64,000 nucleotides of DNA from Ecdyonurus torrentis (Eukaryota; Arthropoda; Insecta; Ephemeroptera; Heptageniidae), in contig OX439137.1 in NCBI GenBank assembly GCA_949318235.1, positions 23,671,653-23,735,652 on the forward strand. The letters run 5' to 3'. Both the position numbers and the translations under genes were made by a program. Shown piece after piece: positions 11,900-24,420 of this stretch. The notes under the pieces were generated by a model. It saw only the letters and a program-made list of their open reading frames with translations, was not told the DNA's origin and did not search any database. Every line of letters starts with the position of its first letter. Positions within the stretch are counted from its first letter, which is position 1.

Positions 11900-13135
11900 A
11901 TGGCTACTAAAAGAAAATCATTTAGCAGTGGTAGTGGCAATAGTAAAATGAAGTTTAGACCATCAAGTGAAACAAATCGTTCAGAAAGTAAAGGTATAAA
12001 ACCCTTACCTGAGCCAGCATCAGTACAAAAAATATTAACAATGATGGTTATACATGTTTGTCGTAAAACCCTATTTGTTGATACCAGTATGAAAGTTGGG
12101 GTTTACGGTGCCTGCTTATTTTTACTTTCTTTGTTCGCTGATGTTTTACCAATGCCGAAATCATATTTATCACGAAGTGATAATATATTTAATGTTTATT
12201 TTGTTAAACTTGGATGGGGATGGACTCTTATTATGACAATGCCATTTATCGTACTTACAAGTTACACGTATTGCTGTGGAAATAGAGAAAGAATATTTAA
12301 ACATTTGATGAGATTATTAGTAGCTACTGGAATGTGGTTTGTTTGGACCTCTCTCTTCAGCTACATTGAAACAAATTATGGAAAATGTGTATCAAAACAA
12401 GGAGAATTATATAGTACAAAGAAACAATGTTTAAATGCTGGTTTCTTTTGGCACGGACTTGATTTATCAGGACATGCTTTTATACTTATTTATAGTTCTT
12501 TAGTAATGATTGAAGAAGCTAGAGCATATATTGGATGGGAAACAATAGTTGATTTAATTCGTAATGAAGAATTTTCTCGTACAAATCCTGATTCGGATGT
12601 TGAAAACAGTCCATTACGTTATTTAACACCAATGGAATTTCATAATTTAAAGGAATATTATACTAGATTTACACCATATATTCGTGGATTATTTATTGGT
12701 ATGACATTACTTACTGTATTATGGGATGTAATGCTTGTTGGTACAATATTATATCATCATATTATGATTGAGAAATTTGTAAGTGGTGCAATTGCAATCT
12801 GTATGTGGTTCTTTACGTATCGTTTCTGGTATGTTTTACCAAATGCAGTACCTTGTATTCCCGGAGAAGGTGGTCAATTTAAATATAAAGATATTGTTAA
12901 ACGAGAAACTATAACTAAGAAAAGAGCATCTATGGCAAATCAAGCTGTTAATAAAGATAAAGGTGAATTACCAAAATTTTGTGGTATGCCTTTATATGGT
13001 TTGAAAAAGAATGATAATGTAACTGGATTAAATAACGATCGTGGAAATAATCCAGGTCCTTCTATTATACCAGATACAGAAGTTGTTAATAGTAAATGGC
13101 AACCAAGACGACAAGATTTTTTTGAGACTAGCTAA
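11900..13135 (+). CDS. FITM2: Fat storage-inducing transmembrane protein (FIT2 family)
   Basis: A single-exon gene, 411 aa from the ATG at 11900 (context aaaaaATGG); an in-frame ATG at 11825 exists, but the extra residues look like 5'UTR. FIT2 proteins are ER membrane acyl-CoA diphosphatases needed for ER lipid balance and lipid-droplet budding. Six hydrophobic segments lie at about 65-82, 108-124, 135-155, 190-206, 262-284 and 293-312. The family signature is clear: FWHGLDLSGHAFILIYSSL (183-201) with the catalytic-type His192, and a second conserved histidine region ILYHH (283-287) followed by TYRFWY (306-311). The C-terminal tail after residue 320 is hydrophilic and longer than in the 262-aa human protein. 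It is head to head with the ZAD gene. Confidence 0.95.
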   Translation: MATKRKSFSSGSGNSKMKFRPSSETNRSESKGIKPLPEPASVQKILTMMVIHVCRKTLFVDTSMKVGVYGACLFLLSLFADVLPMPKSYLSRSDNIFNVYFVKLGWGWTLIMTMPFIVLTSYTYCCGNRERIFKHLMRLLVATGMWFVWTSLFSYIETNYGKCVSKQGELYSTKKQCLNAGFFWHGLDLSGHAFILIYSSLVMIEEARAYIGWETIVDLIRNEEFSRTNPDSDVENSPLRYLTPMEFHNLKEYYTRFTPYIRGLFIGMTLLTVLWDVMLVGTILYHHIMIEKFVSGAIAICMWFFTYRFWYVLPNAVPCIPGEGGQFKYKDIVKRETITKKRASMANQAVNKDKGELPKFCGMPLYGLKKNDNVTGLNNDRGNNPGPSIIPDTEVVNSKWQPRRQDFFETS

Positions 13136-14082
13136 TTATTATTTTGTTATGTAGTATCTTTATATACCTGCCTTGACCTTTCTTTCCCCGAGACTGATTT
13201 TGTTGTTGTTAATAATTCAGCTTTATTATTATTAATATTTTATTTATTTCTGTTCAAGATATTAGTTCAGTAGCAAAATAATTCTTATATCATCTTTTAT
13301 CTGTTGGTAGTCAAGAGATTTTTTCTTCATTTTTTCCCCTTCTTTTCAACGAGTTAATTTAAGTGAGGGGGGGGGGGGGGGATACTGGATCATACTAAAG
13401 AAAAACATAGAAATACTAGCAAGAACCTTATTACAGTAGAAGCTCTAAGGAGATAATATCATAACAATATATGACAAAAGCTCTCAGTTATATAAACATT
13501 TATAACTATACTCTGTAACTCTGTTACCACGTGATACCTTGACCTATCCATAGAACTTCTACTGTGGTAAAGCCCTTGCTGGTATTTCTATCAATTTCTT
13601 TATTACTGTATTGATTTTTTTTTTTCAAAAACTTTTTGATCCCTATTAATATCAGTAGCCTATACATGTATTAATATATACACTGTATTAACAGTTGTTT
13701 TTTTTTCAATACCTTTCACTCATTCTAAAGTTTTTAAATTTTAGCACAACATAGATAATTAAGCAATCATTTGTGTGTAAAAATTTCAAAACTCTCAAAT
13801 AAGTGGAACATTTATAAAAACCAAACAAACGCTGTTAATTGTGGCAAGGTTACTGACCGATACCACACAACAATAATACACACACAACAATATTGTAAAC
13901 TTTCAGCTCCATTACAGTCTATCCTCATTGATAATCAACTTTTACAAATCAATCCTGATACATTTTCCTAATTTATTTCATGCTCCTCATATTGTCTTGC
14001 ACCTGTTGCATTTCTTTGTCACTATTAATTACAATTGTGTTATTGAAACAAATATTTGGCAGCTATACTGGGCCAACATGTA
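13136..14082. other. FITM2 3' region and intergenic repeats
   Basis: AATAAA-like words follow the FITM2 stop, but no single polyadenylation site can be chosen. A G run lies at 13367-13381. At about 13408-13610 is a copy of the GGTTTCTCC foldback family: ATAGAAATACTAGCAAGAAC on the left, and CTTGCTGGTATTTCTAT on the right. A closely similar piece is at 39175-39290. Confidence 0.55.
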
Positions 14083-14202
14083 CAGTTCTGGCCAAAAATT
14101 CCCGAATAGGGCAGCGGCGGCCGCTACGTTTTCTCATAAAGATAACATAGTGTGGTTGCGGGTTGCCTATGCAAATCGTTCGGGAACTTTTGTCCAGAGC
14201 TG
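14083..14202. mobile_element. CAGCTCTGG MITE, complete short copy
   Basis: A 120-bp element with TA on both sides. The ends are CAGTTCTGGCCAAAAATTCC and GGAACTTTTGTCCAGAGCTG. The interior contains GCGGCGGCCGC and TTTTCTCATAAAGATAACAT. This is the cleanest copy of the family in the window and defines its ends. Confidence 0.85.
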
Positions 14203-14242
14203 TACTTTGCCTGCCTGTCCTTTCCTTACCTATCACTTCTTG

Positions 14243-14280
<38 letters not shown>

Positions 14281-17200
14281 AATTTCTTTTCACATAAAAA
14301 AATACAGAAATAATTATAGTAATGCATAAAATAATAAAAACTTTTTTTTTTATTATTATTTTTTTATTGAAAATGACAATAAAATTGTAACTTCAAAGTT
14401 CAATTTATAACTTATTAAATTATAAATTCATAATTTATAAGTTCAAATTTATAGCTTTGATATTGTTGTATACTTTTTTTTTTCTTTTTTTTTTTTGTTC
14501 ACTTCCACTTGTAAGAGTTATGTTGCTAACTAATATGTTAAACTGTTAGGAGTGAAGGTTGATTAATGTACTTTAAATTATGTAATGAAAGATTCAAGGA
14601 AAGTGGAAATCATTTTGGTTTGAATACGTTATCTAAAAAGAAATTTTGGAAAATCAACAAGTTCCTTCCCACCCAGATAGCTATAGTCATGGTAAAGACA
14701 CAGACTTTTGATTTTCCAATTGTTTTCTTTGATATAAGAAATATGTAATAAATTTACTTTATGCTATGATTTTTATTTAAGAGGTATATGGATAGCTGAA
14801 TTATTATTTCCTTAAGTTAACGTGTGTGCTTTTGTTTGTTTTTATAACTTTATATTTTGTTATTTTTGGTTTAGATTATTGAGTTCTTGATATTTTTGTG
14901 GACTTAATTACATTAATAAATAAATTACTCGTAATTTTTAATTGGTATTATATTTGAGCAAATTGCTAATGTGTAAATTATTATGCTACAATTTTTTTAC
15001 TCGATCCAATTACTAACACTTTAAAATAATACAATGTTCATTAAATTAAACATACAAATTCTTTTTCACTCCACAAATAATTAATTTTCACTTTTTAATT
15101 AATAAAAATAAGCTCAAAATATGTAAATAGCATAGAAGTATAACTTAAAAAGTGCCACTATCCACTCATTTAACTCATTGCCTATACTTTTACAATATAT
15201 TTGCAAAGAAAATACAAATAAATGTTTTATATTATACCTATTGAAATGGTGCTGTTTAAAGTTTTATTTATTAATACCGGTATATCATATTACTCACAAT
15301 TAATGGAGATTATTGGTTAAAAAAAAAATCTTAACAAATTTCTATGTTTCTAAAGTATATTTAAAAATTTCCATTTAAATATCTCCGGAACCAGTTGAGT
15401 AGTTTTATCAAAAATTAGAGGGGGGGGGGGGGGAGGGGGAATCCTCATAAGTGTAATATTAATTTAGCTTTTTTCCCCGCACTAAAGCAATAAGCTCCAT
15501 TAAAATATTCAATTCTTGTTCATATTGTCATAAAATACATACTTAAAAAAAAATACTAGTAATACTCAAAATATTGTTAATGATGAAAAGAAAGAAAACA
15601 ATGCACTTTAAATAACAGTTTACCAATTGTGATAATATATTTTGCTATAAATATGTCACTCTAAATTTGCAATGTTATTATTATGAGAAAAAGAGGTGCT
15701 GAATTTGAAAGGAAAAATATATAATCAGTAATCACAATTGAGTGTACTTTTATTCAATATTGCGTACTTTTTCATTAAAAATTTTAAGTACAATTATTCT
15801 TAAGAGCTATATGAACACTTCAATAATAATTATATAATGTTTGCCATTTTCTCATCCTTTATATTGATGTTTACCGGTCACTCAAAATGAATGATCTGCG
15901 TTTGGCGCTTCTACGCATTTTAACATGAGAACTAGATGGGGGAACTTGGCATTTGTAAAGTGTAAAATGGTCATTTTTCACAAAATTTGTAAAGTGTAGT
16001 ACGCTCACTTCGACGGGTAAGCATCGATATGCACTTTTTTCTTCTTCCAGATTGCAACTATTTTTGTTTAATTTTAAAGGGCTGTTTGTACTTCTTCTGT
16101 CATATTGTAATAGCTTTTGAAAAATTGATAGGCTACTAATGTTTTTGAATAAGGCAATATGCAAAGTTCTCGTTTAATGTTTTAATGTTGTGAAAAATGT
16201 ACATTCACTCATTCAGTGAAAAACTTTAAGAACAAAAACTTTGTCTTTGCTATGTTGAATTTATAAAAATGTTTATTTTAAATGACTTTGGTTTGATAAT
16301 GTGTGTAGATAATCTCCCATACTAAGGGAGGATTGGTATTTTAATAATGGGTTTTGCAAATTGGCCTATATTTACCAGTGATTGGAAAAAAATTGTAATA
16401 ATTAGGTTGTACAAATGAAACCTAAAAAATATATATATTTATGTTAAAAAAAAAAAAAGTTAGCTAGAAGTACTCCAAAGTAAAAATGGAATGTTCGTTG
16501 ATTTCTATGTATTTTTATATATGTAAAAAATGTTTATAAAATTAACTAGAAAATTTGTTTACCAATTTTGCTATCAGAAATGGGAAAAAAATATATCCGT
16601 CACATTTGGATATCACAAACTGCAAGGAAAGAAAACCAGTATAACATTTTCAATTTTCACTGAACTATATAAAATATCTATACTATGGTAAAGTCTTTGC
16701 TGGTTTCCTCTATTTTTTTTTATAATTTATGATGTTCAATTGCCAAAAAAAATATGTAACGAAGGAATAATAACACAAATGTCGTTGAAAGAAATAACTT
16801 TTATTTACAAATTTATTGTGCTTCTTTGAATGAAATTTTTTTTTTACAAATATAAAACATTTCTTTAAAAGAAAATATTTTATGCATGTTTTTATTTATA
16901 ACCTGGAATGACCCCCACAAAATTTTCAATATATATTTTTAAGTAAACTATTGGCACATAACCCATCACCATAGAATAAATTACACGTATAGATTTATTT
17001 AAATCATGATAAGTAATGTAAGCTTTTTATTAATAAAAAGAAACATAGAATATTTTGCTAAGGCACTGATCTACTGTTGAAGATTTAGAATTTGAGAATG
17101 AGGAATTATGCCGCCACAATGAAGTGGTTGGACTGTAATTTCTCCACCTTCTTAAGTGTAAGATCCAAAATGCATGTGTGTGTTGTTGGTTCCATGCTAT

Positions 17201-17790
17201 ACTCATTATTATTTTTACTACTTTCTCGTATCACGTGCTTCTCTCTCTCTCTCTCTCTCTCTCTGTTATTGGTTCCTTTCCAGCAAACAAATCATAGCAA
17301 GTTCAAGAGCAAAGAGAGAGAAATAAGGACTAAAAGTGGAGATGTCTAATCAACTGAACACACTGGCACTGCATTTTAGTGCAATTATCGTCCAGCCACC
17401 TCATTGGAGCGGCATTATCCTTTCTTCCCAAAGTTTAATTCTTTAATAGTAGATATACAATTTTGAAACACAGTTGATTAACAAAATATTTTGCATAATT
17501 AAGGATTTTATTATTATTATTTTGATAGAATAACAAAGATTTGATAGCTCGTGAACTAGAAAAAAGAGAAAAATAGAAACTATATAAGGTTTATCTATCT
17601 CTCATCCTATACATTCACGACTTTTAATATTAATATTTTTCATTGTTGCAAACATTTAGAGACAACACAAATGCTATTCTTATATATATGAGATAGATGA
17701 TATTGCATTCCAAAAATTATTGCGAGCTATATATAATGAACAACAGTAAATCACATTTTATGCCCTTTTGCTATTAATTTAATATAATAA
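14203..17790. other. Intergenic, A+T-rich
   Basis: No gene was recognised. It has poly-A at 14242-14275, a G run at 15420-15433, a (CT)n tract at 17240-17264, and a decayed GGTTTCTCC foldback piece at about 16615-16715 (AAAACCAG ... TTTGCTGGTTTCCTCTA). A 97-codon minus-strand open frame at 15871-16164 has no recognisable similarity. Confidence 0.5.
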
Positions 17791-17796
17791 AAAGAT

Positions 17797-17939
17797 TTGA
17801 TAGAAAGTAAAAAAAATCCATGTAGATAGATTAGATAAAAATGGGAAATATAATAATGAGCTTAAAGTTGGACTGACAGGGACACAGTGGTAGGCAAATA
17901 ATTTCTAACCCAGCTCAAAAATATCTGCATAGTGCACAG

Positions 17940-17970
<31 letters not shown>

Positions 17971-18076
17971 TCCTGCGGTAGAATTTTCTCTAGCACAGCA
18001 TCCCTGTCAGTTTAACAGTAAGCTCATTACTATCTCATTTCCCAATTTTTCCTGATCTTTCTGTGTATTTCTATAA
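17797..18076. mobile_element. Foldback element with poly-T centre
   Basis: The left arm holds AATGAGCTTAAAGTTGGACTGACAGGGA in pieces, with AAATGGGAAATA before it; the right arm holds TCCCTGTCAGTTTAACAGTAAGCTCATTAC and ATTTCCCAATTTT, the inverted counterpart. The centre is a run of about 31 T. A right-arm-like fragment of the same family lies at 39633-39740, in the DHRS4 intron. Confidence 0.65.
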
Positions 18077-18530
18077 AATGTTTTTATTATCAATCATTGC
18101 ATAGTTACTTTATCCTTAATATTTATTTGATATTCATATAAACTAATTAAATTTGCTTTCTTATTCTAGTCCTTATTATGTTCTCACATATAAATGCAAT
18201 TTTGATAACAAGTATTCTAATTTTAAAAACAACATGAAAATTTTAAATAAGCTTTTCAAAAAAATATCGCTGTTACATCCAAAGGGCGTACTTGCATTTG
18301 GCTACTTTCAATGCTGGGCGCGCATCCGCCATAAGCTTAACATGTAAAACCATGTGCAAGTACGCCTTTTGTGAGAATGGATAAAAATGCAAGTACGCCT
18401 TTTGTGAGTCGAACTTGAAATGCAACAAGGGCGATATACTTATTGCCATTTCAAACTAAAACTGAAGTCTTCTATTTTCAATGTGCAAACAATTTATCAA
18501 ACATGCCATCTAGATGGCATATATCTTGAG
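18077..18530. other. Intergenic with short repeats
   Basis: The words GCAAGTACGCCTTTTGTGAG occur twice in direct orientation (18356-18375 and 18389-18408) and once partly inverted (AGGGCGTACTTGCATTTGG near 18282), so this is a small element with inverted ends and a duplicated right end. No gene is seen. Confidence 0.5.
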
Positions 18531-18534
18531 TAAT

Positions 18535-18826
18535 ACAAGATGTATAATATATAAAAGGTAGTGTAGTTTACCTAGGTAACCTCAGGTATGAAACATCACA
18601 CAAGGTGAATCAAAACAAGAGGGGAAATTTCAAGCGCCAAAGAGGGGATTTTTTTGTCCCCCCTCCTCTTCCAGGTACATAATGTATTGTACCTGAGAGA
18701 CCACGTGGGTCTGTTGACAGTCACCTTGTATGACGTATGTCAAAATTTGAAGTTTTACGAAGGAAACCGAGTTCTGACGACAGTAAAAGGGCGAATTATA
18801 CCACCTTATATATACATCTTGGAGTA
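18535..18826. mobile_element. Probable foldback element
   Basis: The left end AGATGTATAATATATAAAAG, GGTAGTGTAGTTT is approximately matched in inverted orientation at the right by ACCACCTTATATATACATCT. The interior has CACAAGGTGAATC versus GTCACCTTGT and a GTACCTGAGAGACCACG stretch. Boundaries are approximate. Confidence 0.45.
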
Positions 18827-19093
18827 ATATTACTTTCATACAGATACAAGTACTTCCAATCTAAATATTTACTTTTGTCATTACAGTAAGATCTTTGTCA
18901 TATTGCTATCAGGAGAGATGAAAGACTAGGCTTAAGGCGAGATTTAATTAATTATATGGCTTCTTAAAAATGCAAATAAGCTTAATTTTTTAATCTCATA
19001 ATTACGTATTATATTTTTTAATAACTAAACACATTTATTTCACAGCTACAAAATTTTGTGTTTATTTTCAAATTAATTGCAGAGCATTCAAAT

Positions 19094-19134
<41 letters not shown>

Positions 19135-20326
19135 GTAACATTTTTTTCCTTCTTTTATAACTTAGAAAATATTAATACATGCTGAGATAACAAAATATAA
19201 TTATTCTATTAGTACGTTGTATGGAAATATTATTTATACCTATATATGAAGTACTGCATTAAAAAAAATTTCATATGGATGCTTTATGATATGCAGCAGT
19301 AAAAGGATAATATTTTATATCACAGTTGTATAGAAAATTATAGATCTGTAGCAGCCACCAATTAGACAATTAGACTTTAGTTTGATAAAAGCTCCTTGGG
19401 TAAAAAAAAAAAAAAAAAAAACTGCCCGTGCTCACAGTTATAGCAAGGCAGCAAGCCGAGCGCAGGCTTTATTGTATCATGAAATCAGGGAGGGTCTTTT
19501 ATCTTCAGGTCTTTGGCTACTGGACTTCTGTTTGTTTATACCATTAACAAAGGCATTCTTTAAATGTGGCATATGTTACAAAGAAATGTGTTAACAACAT
19601 TTCCATTTTGTTTGAAACAGCAAAATTTCTAAGTTCTTTGCAATCCACTAATTTCTGTAGTATTATATCTATTTAAAATGTTAAAAAGAGCAATTAATAT
19701 CTATCCTAAAGATATATCAAAAATATTTAAGAGCTGTATATAGAAAAATCTGATTGGTATCCAATATGTTACAGTCAATAGCTGCTTAAGTGCTATTTTC
19801 ATGGAGCAATATCTTTAATGTGCAATAAATATCACTTATATGCAGCTATTTTGTCATGAAATCAAATGTATTGCACAATATGCAAAAATTGCTTCACATT
19901 AGCCTCTATTGTGATTTGTTTTCAAACTTTGAATAACTTTCAATACATACAGAAATTCAAACGTTTATCATACACTTTCATTGGATTGATTTTGACTTTG
20001 CATAAAATCAGTTGATAAAATTTCAACTCCTTTAAATTTACCATAATTTTAAATAATACTTTATCTTAAAAATTCCAAAACTATGATTGTTTAGAAACTC
20101 TGATACTGTAATAATATACTTTATTTTACTTTTTTAATGATCTGCAATTAATTATAAAATAAAAATTCTATTAATTTGTTCCACTAAACCAAAAAAATAA
20201 ATTTTAATTTCTTGATTTAAAAATATTTCTAATAACATTCACCTACAATATATTTATATATAGCCTATATAATTATGTATTTTTTTTTCATATAATAATA
20301 TAACACTAAATCAGTCAATAAAATAC
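18827..20326. other. Intergenic and GDAP1 3' flank
   Basis: An (AT)n tract lies at 19099-19131. There is a poly-A run at 19403. For GDAP1 (minus strand), an AATAAA on the minus strand at 20120-20125, about 200 bp past the stop, is a possible polyadenylation signal. Otherwise nothing is seen. Confidence 0.45.
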
Positions 20327-20631
20327 TTATTTTCTACGTACTAACAAAAATGAAAGACCTAATGCAACAAGTATAGCAGCTCCTGCAATAATCATAGGGC
20401 AAGAATGAGAGAACAAATAAGTTTGTATAGCTTGAGTTGGGGCTATAGCCATAGTTTTGATAAAAGATTCTCTTTTCTCAACTCTAGACAGATATTTCTC
20501 TATGTTTGGTCTCTTACTGTTACCCCACATATGATCTACCAGGCCGACGTTGCGGAGACGTTCAAGTAAGGTACTTAATGAGATATCTGCAACTGAGAAG
20601 GTCTCACAGCATAACCACCAACCACTTTGTT
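20327..20631 (-). CDS. GDAP1: GDAP1-like, exon 5 (last coding exon)
   Basis: This encodes residues 226-326 and the stop (acceptor TTTCACAG|AACAAAGTGG, phase 1). It contains the end of the GST C-terminal domain, including ETFSVADISLSTLLERL, which matches the ADxxL helix of the family, and a WGNSKRPNIEKYLSRV segment very typical of GDAP1. A hydrophobic helix at about 303-322 is followed by RRK, the tail anchor that holds GDAP1 in the mitochondrial outer membrane. The known role of the family is in mitochondrial and peroxisomal fission and redox balance; its GST activity is weak or debated. Confidence 0.92.
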
Positions 20632-21699
20632 CTGTGAAAGTAAACAGAGGACATTTTAGAAATATTTTTACACTTTTTTAGAAACGTGTAACAAAAACGG
20701 AAGTTAAGCTTGATTTTTGAACTATATTTTAGTTTTTGTTTAAAGTTTCTGTGAGCTTTAGTTATGGAGTAAATAAGTTTTGAAAATTTGGTCTTTGTAA
20801 GTGGACCAAAGTTACTCTACTTAACAGTAAAAATTGAGAATGAGGAACAGTGAGTTTTAAGCCTCAAGAAAATAAGCAGTCACATTTACAAGGCATTACA
20901 TAATAGTCATGGTAATGAGAAAAATAAATAAATAAAAAGGGCAGGGGCGGGGGAAAGAACAAGAAGTATTATATCAATATCTAAAACTGAATAATTTTAA
21001 ATTATTGCTATTTTCGGTGTCTGCTTAAATTAAGGGAGTTAAAAATGCTTATGCTGTCAGCAGCTGCAATTTTGAGGTTGTTTATGTTTTACAAAATCAA
21101 AGAGTTTACTGTTGTTACAGTTGTTGTTAATTACAGTCAACTGGGGTGACTTTGAACACCCATTTATCTCTACTTTAGTCACTTATTTCTAAATATTGAA
21201 TTATGTTATTAAGATCAAAAACAAATTTGAACAATGGTCCTCTTCGACAACGGCGTGCCACACCCCCTTCGCGACCTTGAGCAAACAAACCAGTGGCAGA
21301 AAGTCGCTCTACATGCAAATAACATAGGAGTTATAGCTAAAAGGACCATTTTGTTAGAAAGGGTTAAAATTAACGCAGGGACTTCAAACTTGGTGGATGT
21401 TAAGACAATTAAATTAACTTTAAGTTGTCCAAGTTTCAACCCCCAGATTAACCCCTTTCACCCTTTTTAGGGGTGGTGAACATAACTATATTCGATTACT
21501 GGGGTGCACAGTAGACCTCGTGATAACCCAATCTGGTGCCGGTTTTGGTGACCAATAAAGGTCATCCGTGGGGGATAAGAAACATTAGTTCATAAATATG
21601 GGACGCCACATTAAATTTGACCACCCCCTAGGGGTGGTTTGGGGGTAAAAAAAACCCCAAAATCAAAGTTCACCGATTTGCATGAAACAAACGTCCTGA

Positions 21700-23310
21700 T
21701 TGGGGTAACTTGACCTTGCGAGTACAATGATGACCACTAAAATTGTTAAAACCCAACCCCTGATGACCCCTGAGGACCCAGGGGTCGGTTAACCCTTAAA
21801 ATTCGAGTTCTCCGATTTCGATGGAAAAAACGGTCTAACTGGGGCAACGTGACCTTGCGAGAACAATGATGACCACTAAAATTGTTAAAACCCAACCCCT
21901 GATGACCCCTGAGGACCCAGGGGTCAGTTGACCCTTAAAATTCGAGTTCTCCGATTTCGATGGAAAAAACGGTCTGACTGGGGTAACTTGACCTTGCGAG
22001 AACAATGATGACCACCAAATTTTTTTAAACCCAACCCCTGAGGACCCAGGGGTCGGTTGACCCTTAAAATTCGAGTTCACCGATCTTGATGGAAAAAACG
22101 GTCTGACTGGGGTAACTTGACCTTGCGAGAACAATGAAGACCACCAAAAAATTTTAAACCCAACCCCTGAGGACCCAGGGGTCGGTTGACCCTTAAAATT
22201 CGAGTTCACCGATCTTGATGGAAAAAACGGACTGACTGGGGTAACTTGACCTTGCGAGAACAATGATGACCACCAAATTTTTTAAACCCAACCCTTGAGG
22301 ACGCAGGGGTCGGTTGACCCATAAAATTCGAGTTCACCGATCTTGATGGAAAAAACGGTCTGACTGGGGTAACTTGACCTTGCGAGAACAATGATCACTA
22401 CCAATTTTTTTTAAACCCAACCCCTGAGGACCCAGGGGTCGGTTGACCCTTAAAATTCGAGTTCACCGATCTTGATGGAAAAAACGGACTGACTGGGGTA
22501 ACGTGGCCTTGCGAGAACAATGATGACCACGACATTTTTTTAATTCCAACCCCTGAGGACCCAGGGGTCGGTTGACCCTTAAAATTCGAGTTCACCGATC
22601 TTGATGAAAAAAACGGTCTGACTGGGGTAACTTGACCTTGCGAGAACAATGAAGACCACCAAAAAATTTTAAACCCAACCCCTGAGGACCCAGGGGTCGG
22701 TTGACCCTTAAAATTCGAGTTCACCGATCTTGATGGAAAAAACGGACTGACTGGGGTAACTTGGCCTTGCAAAAACAATGATGACCACCAAAAATTTTTA
22801 ATCCCAACCCCTGAGGACCCAGGGGTCGGTTGACCCTTAAAATTTGAGTTCACCGATCTTGATGAAAAAAACGGTCTGACTGGGGTAACTTGACCTTGCG
22901 AGAACAATGAAGACCACCAAAAAATTTTAAACCCAACCCCTGAGGACCCAGGGGTCGGTTGACCCTTAAAATTCGAGTTCACCGATCTTGATGGAAAAAA
23001 CGGACTGACTGGGGTAACTTGGCCTTGCAAGAACAATGATGACCACCAAAAATTTTTAATCCCAACCCCTGATGAGGACCCAGGGGTCGGTTGTCCCTTA
23101 AAATTCGAGTTCTCCGATTTCAATGGAAAAAACAGTCTTACAGGGGTAACTTGACCTTGCAAGAACAATGGTAACCACCAAAAATTTTTAAACCCAACCC
23201 CTGAGGACCCAGGGGTCGGTTGATCCTTAAAATTTAAGTTCTCCGATTTCGATGGAAAAAACGGTCCGACTGGGGTAACTTGACCTTTCGAGAACAATGA
23301 TGACCACCAT
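21700..23310 (+). repeat. Tandem array, left arm (~129-bp unit)
   Basis: GGGGTAACTTGACCTTGCGA recurs at intervals of about 127-137 bp (for example 21978, 22109, 22238, 22367, 22494, 22625). Because 129 is a multiple of three, open frames run through several units on the minus strand, but the encoded 43-residue repeat shows no known domain. Early units carry an extra GATGACCCCT. Confidence 0.9.
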
Positions 23311-23334
23311 TGGTCATCCCTGTCAGCCTGTGTT

Positions 23335-24420
23335 TTCCTTTGAAATCGGAGAACTCGAATTTTAAGGGTCAACTGATCCCTGGGTCCTCAGGGGTTGGGT
23401 TTAAAAATTTTTGGTGGTCATCATTGTTCTCGCAAGGCCAAGTTACCCCAGTCAGTCCGTTTTTTCCATCAAGATCGGTGAACTCAAATTTTAAGGGTCA
23501 ACCGACCCCTGGGTCCTCAGGGGTTGGGATTAAAAATTTTTGGTGGTCATCATTGTTCTTGCAAGGCCAAGTTACCCCAGTCAGTCCGTTTTTTCCATCA
23601 AGATCGGTGAACTCGAATTTTAAGGGTCAACCGACCCCTGGGTCCTCAGGGGTTGGGTTTAAAATTTTTTGGTGGTCTTCATTGTTCTCGCAAGGTCAAG
23701 TTACCCCAGTCAGACCGTTTTTTCCATCAAGATCGGTGAACTCAAATTTTAAGGGTCAACCGACCCCTGGGTCCTCAGGGGTTGGGTTTAAAAAAATTTG
23801 GTGGTCATCATTGTTCTTGCAAGGTTAAGTTACCCCAGTCAGACCGTTTTTTCCATCGAAATCGGAGAACTCGAATTTTAAGGGTCAACTGACCCCTGGG
23901 TCCTCAGGGGTCATCAGGGGTTGGGTTTTAACAATTTTAGTGGTCATCATTGTTCTCGCAAGGTCAAGTTACCCCAGTCAGACCGTTTTTTCCATCGAAA
24001 TCGGAGAACTCGAATTTTAAGGGTCAACCGACCCCTGGGTCCTCAGGGGTCCTCAGGGGTTGGGTTTAAAAAATTTTGGTGGTCATCATTGTTCTTGCAA
24101 GGTCAAGTTACCCCAGTCAGACCGTTTTTTCCATCGAAATCGGAGAACTCGAATTTAAAGGGTCAGCCGACGCCTGGGTCCTCAGGGGTCCTCAGGGGTT
24201 GGGTTTAAAAATTTCTGGTGGTCATCATTGTTCTTGCAAGGTCAAGTTACCCCAGTCAGACCGTTTTTTCCATCGAAATCGGAGAACTCGAATTTTAAGG
24301 GTCAACCGACCCCTGCGGGTCCTCAGGGGTCATCAGGGGTTGGGTTTAAACAATTTTGGTGGTCATCATTGTTCTCGCAAGGTCAAGTAACCCCAGTCAG
24401 GACGTTTGTTTTATCAAAAT
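23335..24420 (-). repeat. Tandem array, right arm (inverted ~129-bp unit)
   Basis: The same unit as the left array in the opposite orientation, for example CAAGGTCAAGTTACCCCAGT at 23691. The last units near 23900-24340 contain duplicated GGGGTCCTCAGGGG or GGGGTCATCAGGGG words, mirroring the GATGACCCCT variants at the outer end of the left array. Confidence 0.9.

Noticed and set aside
15871..16164. 97-codon minus-strand open frame
   Set aside because: No recognised domain and no supporting exon neighbours. It contains a duplicated ACTTTACAAAT word. It was not called as a gene.
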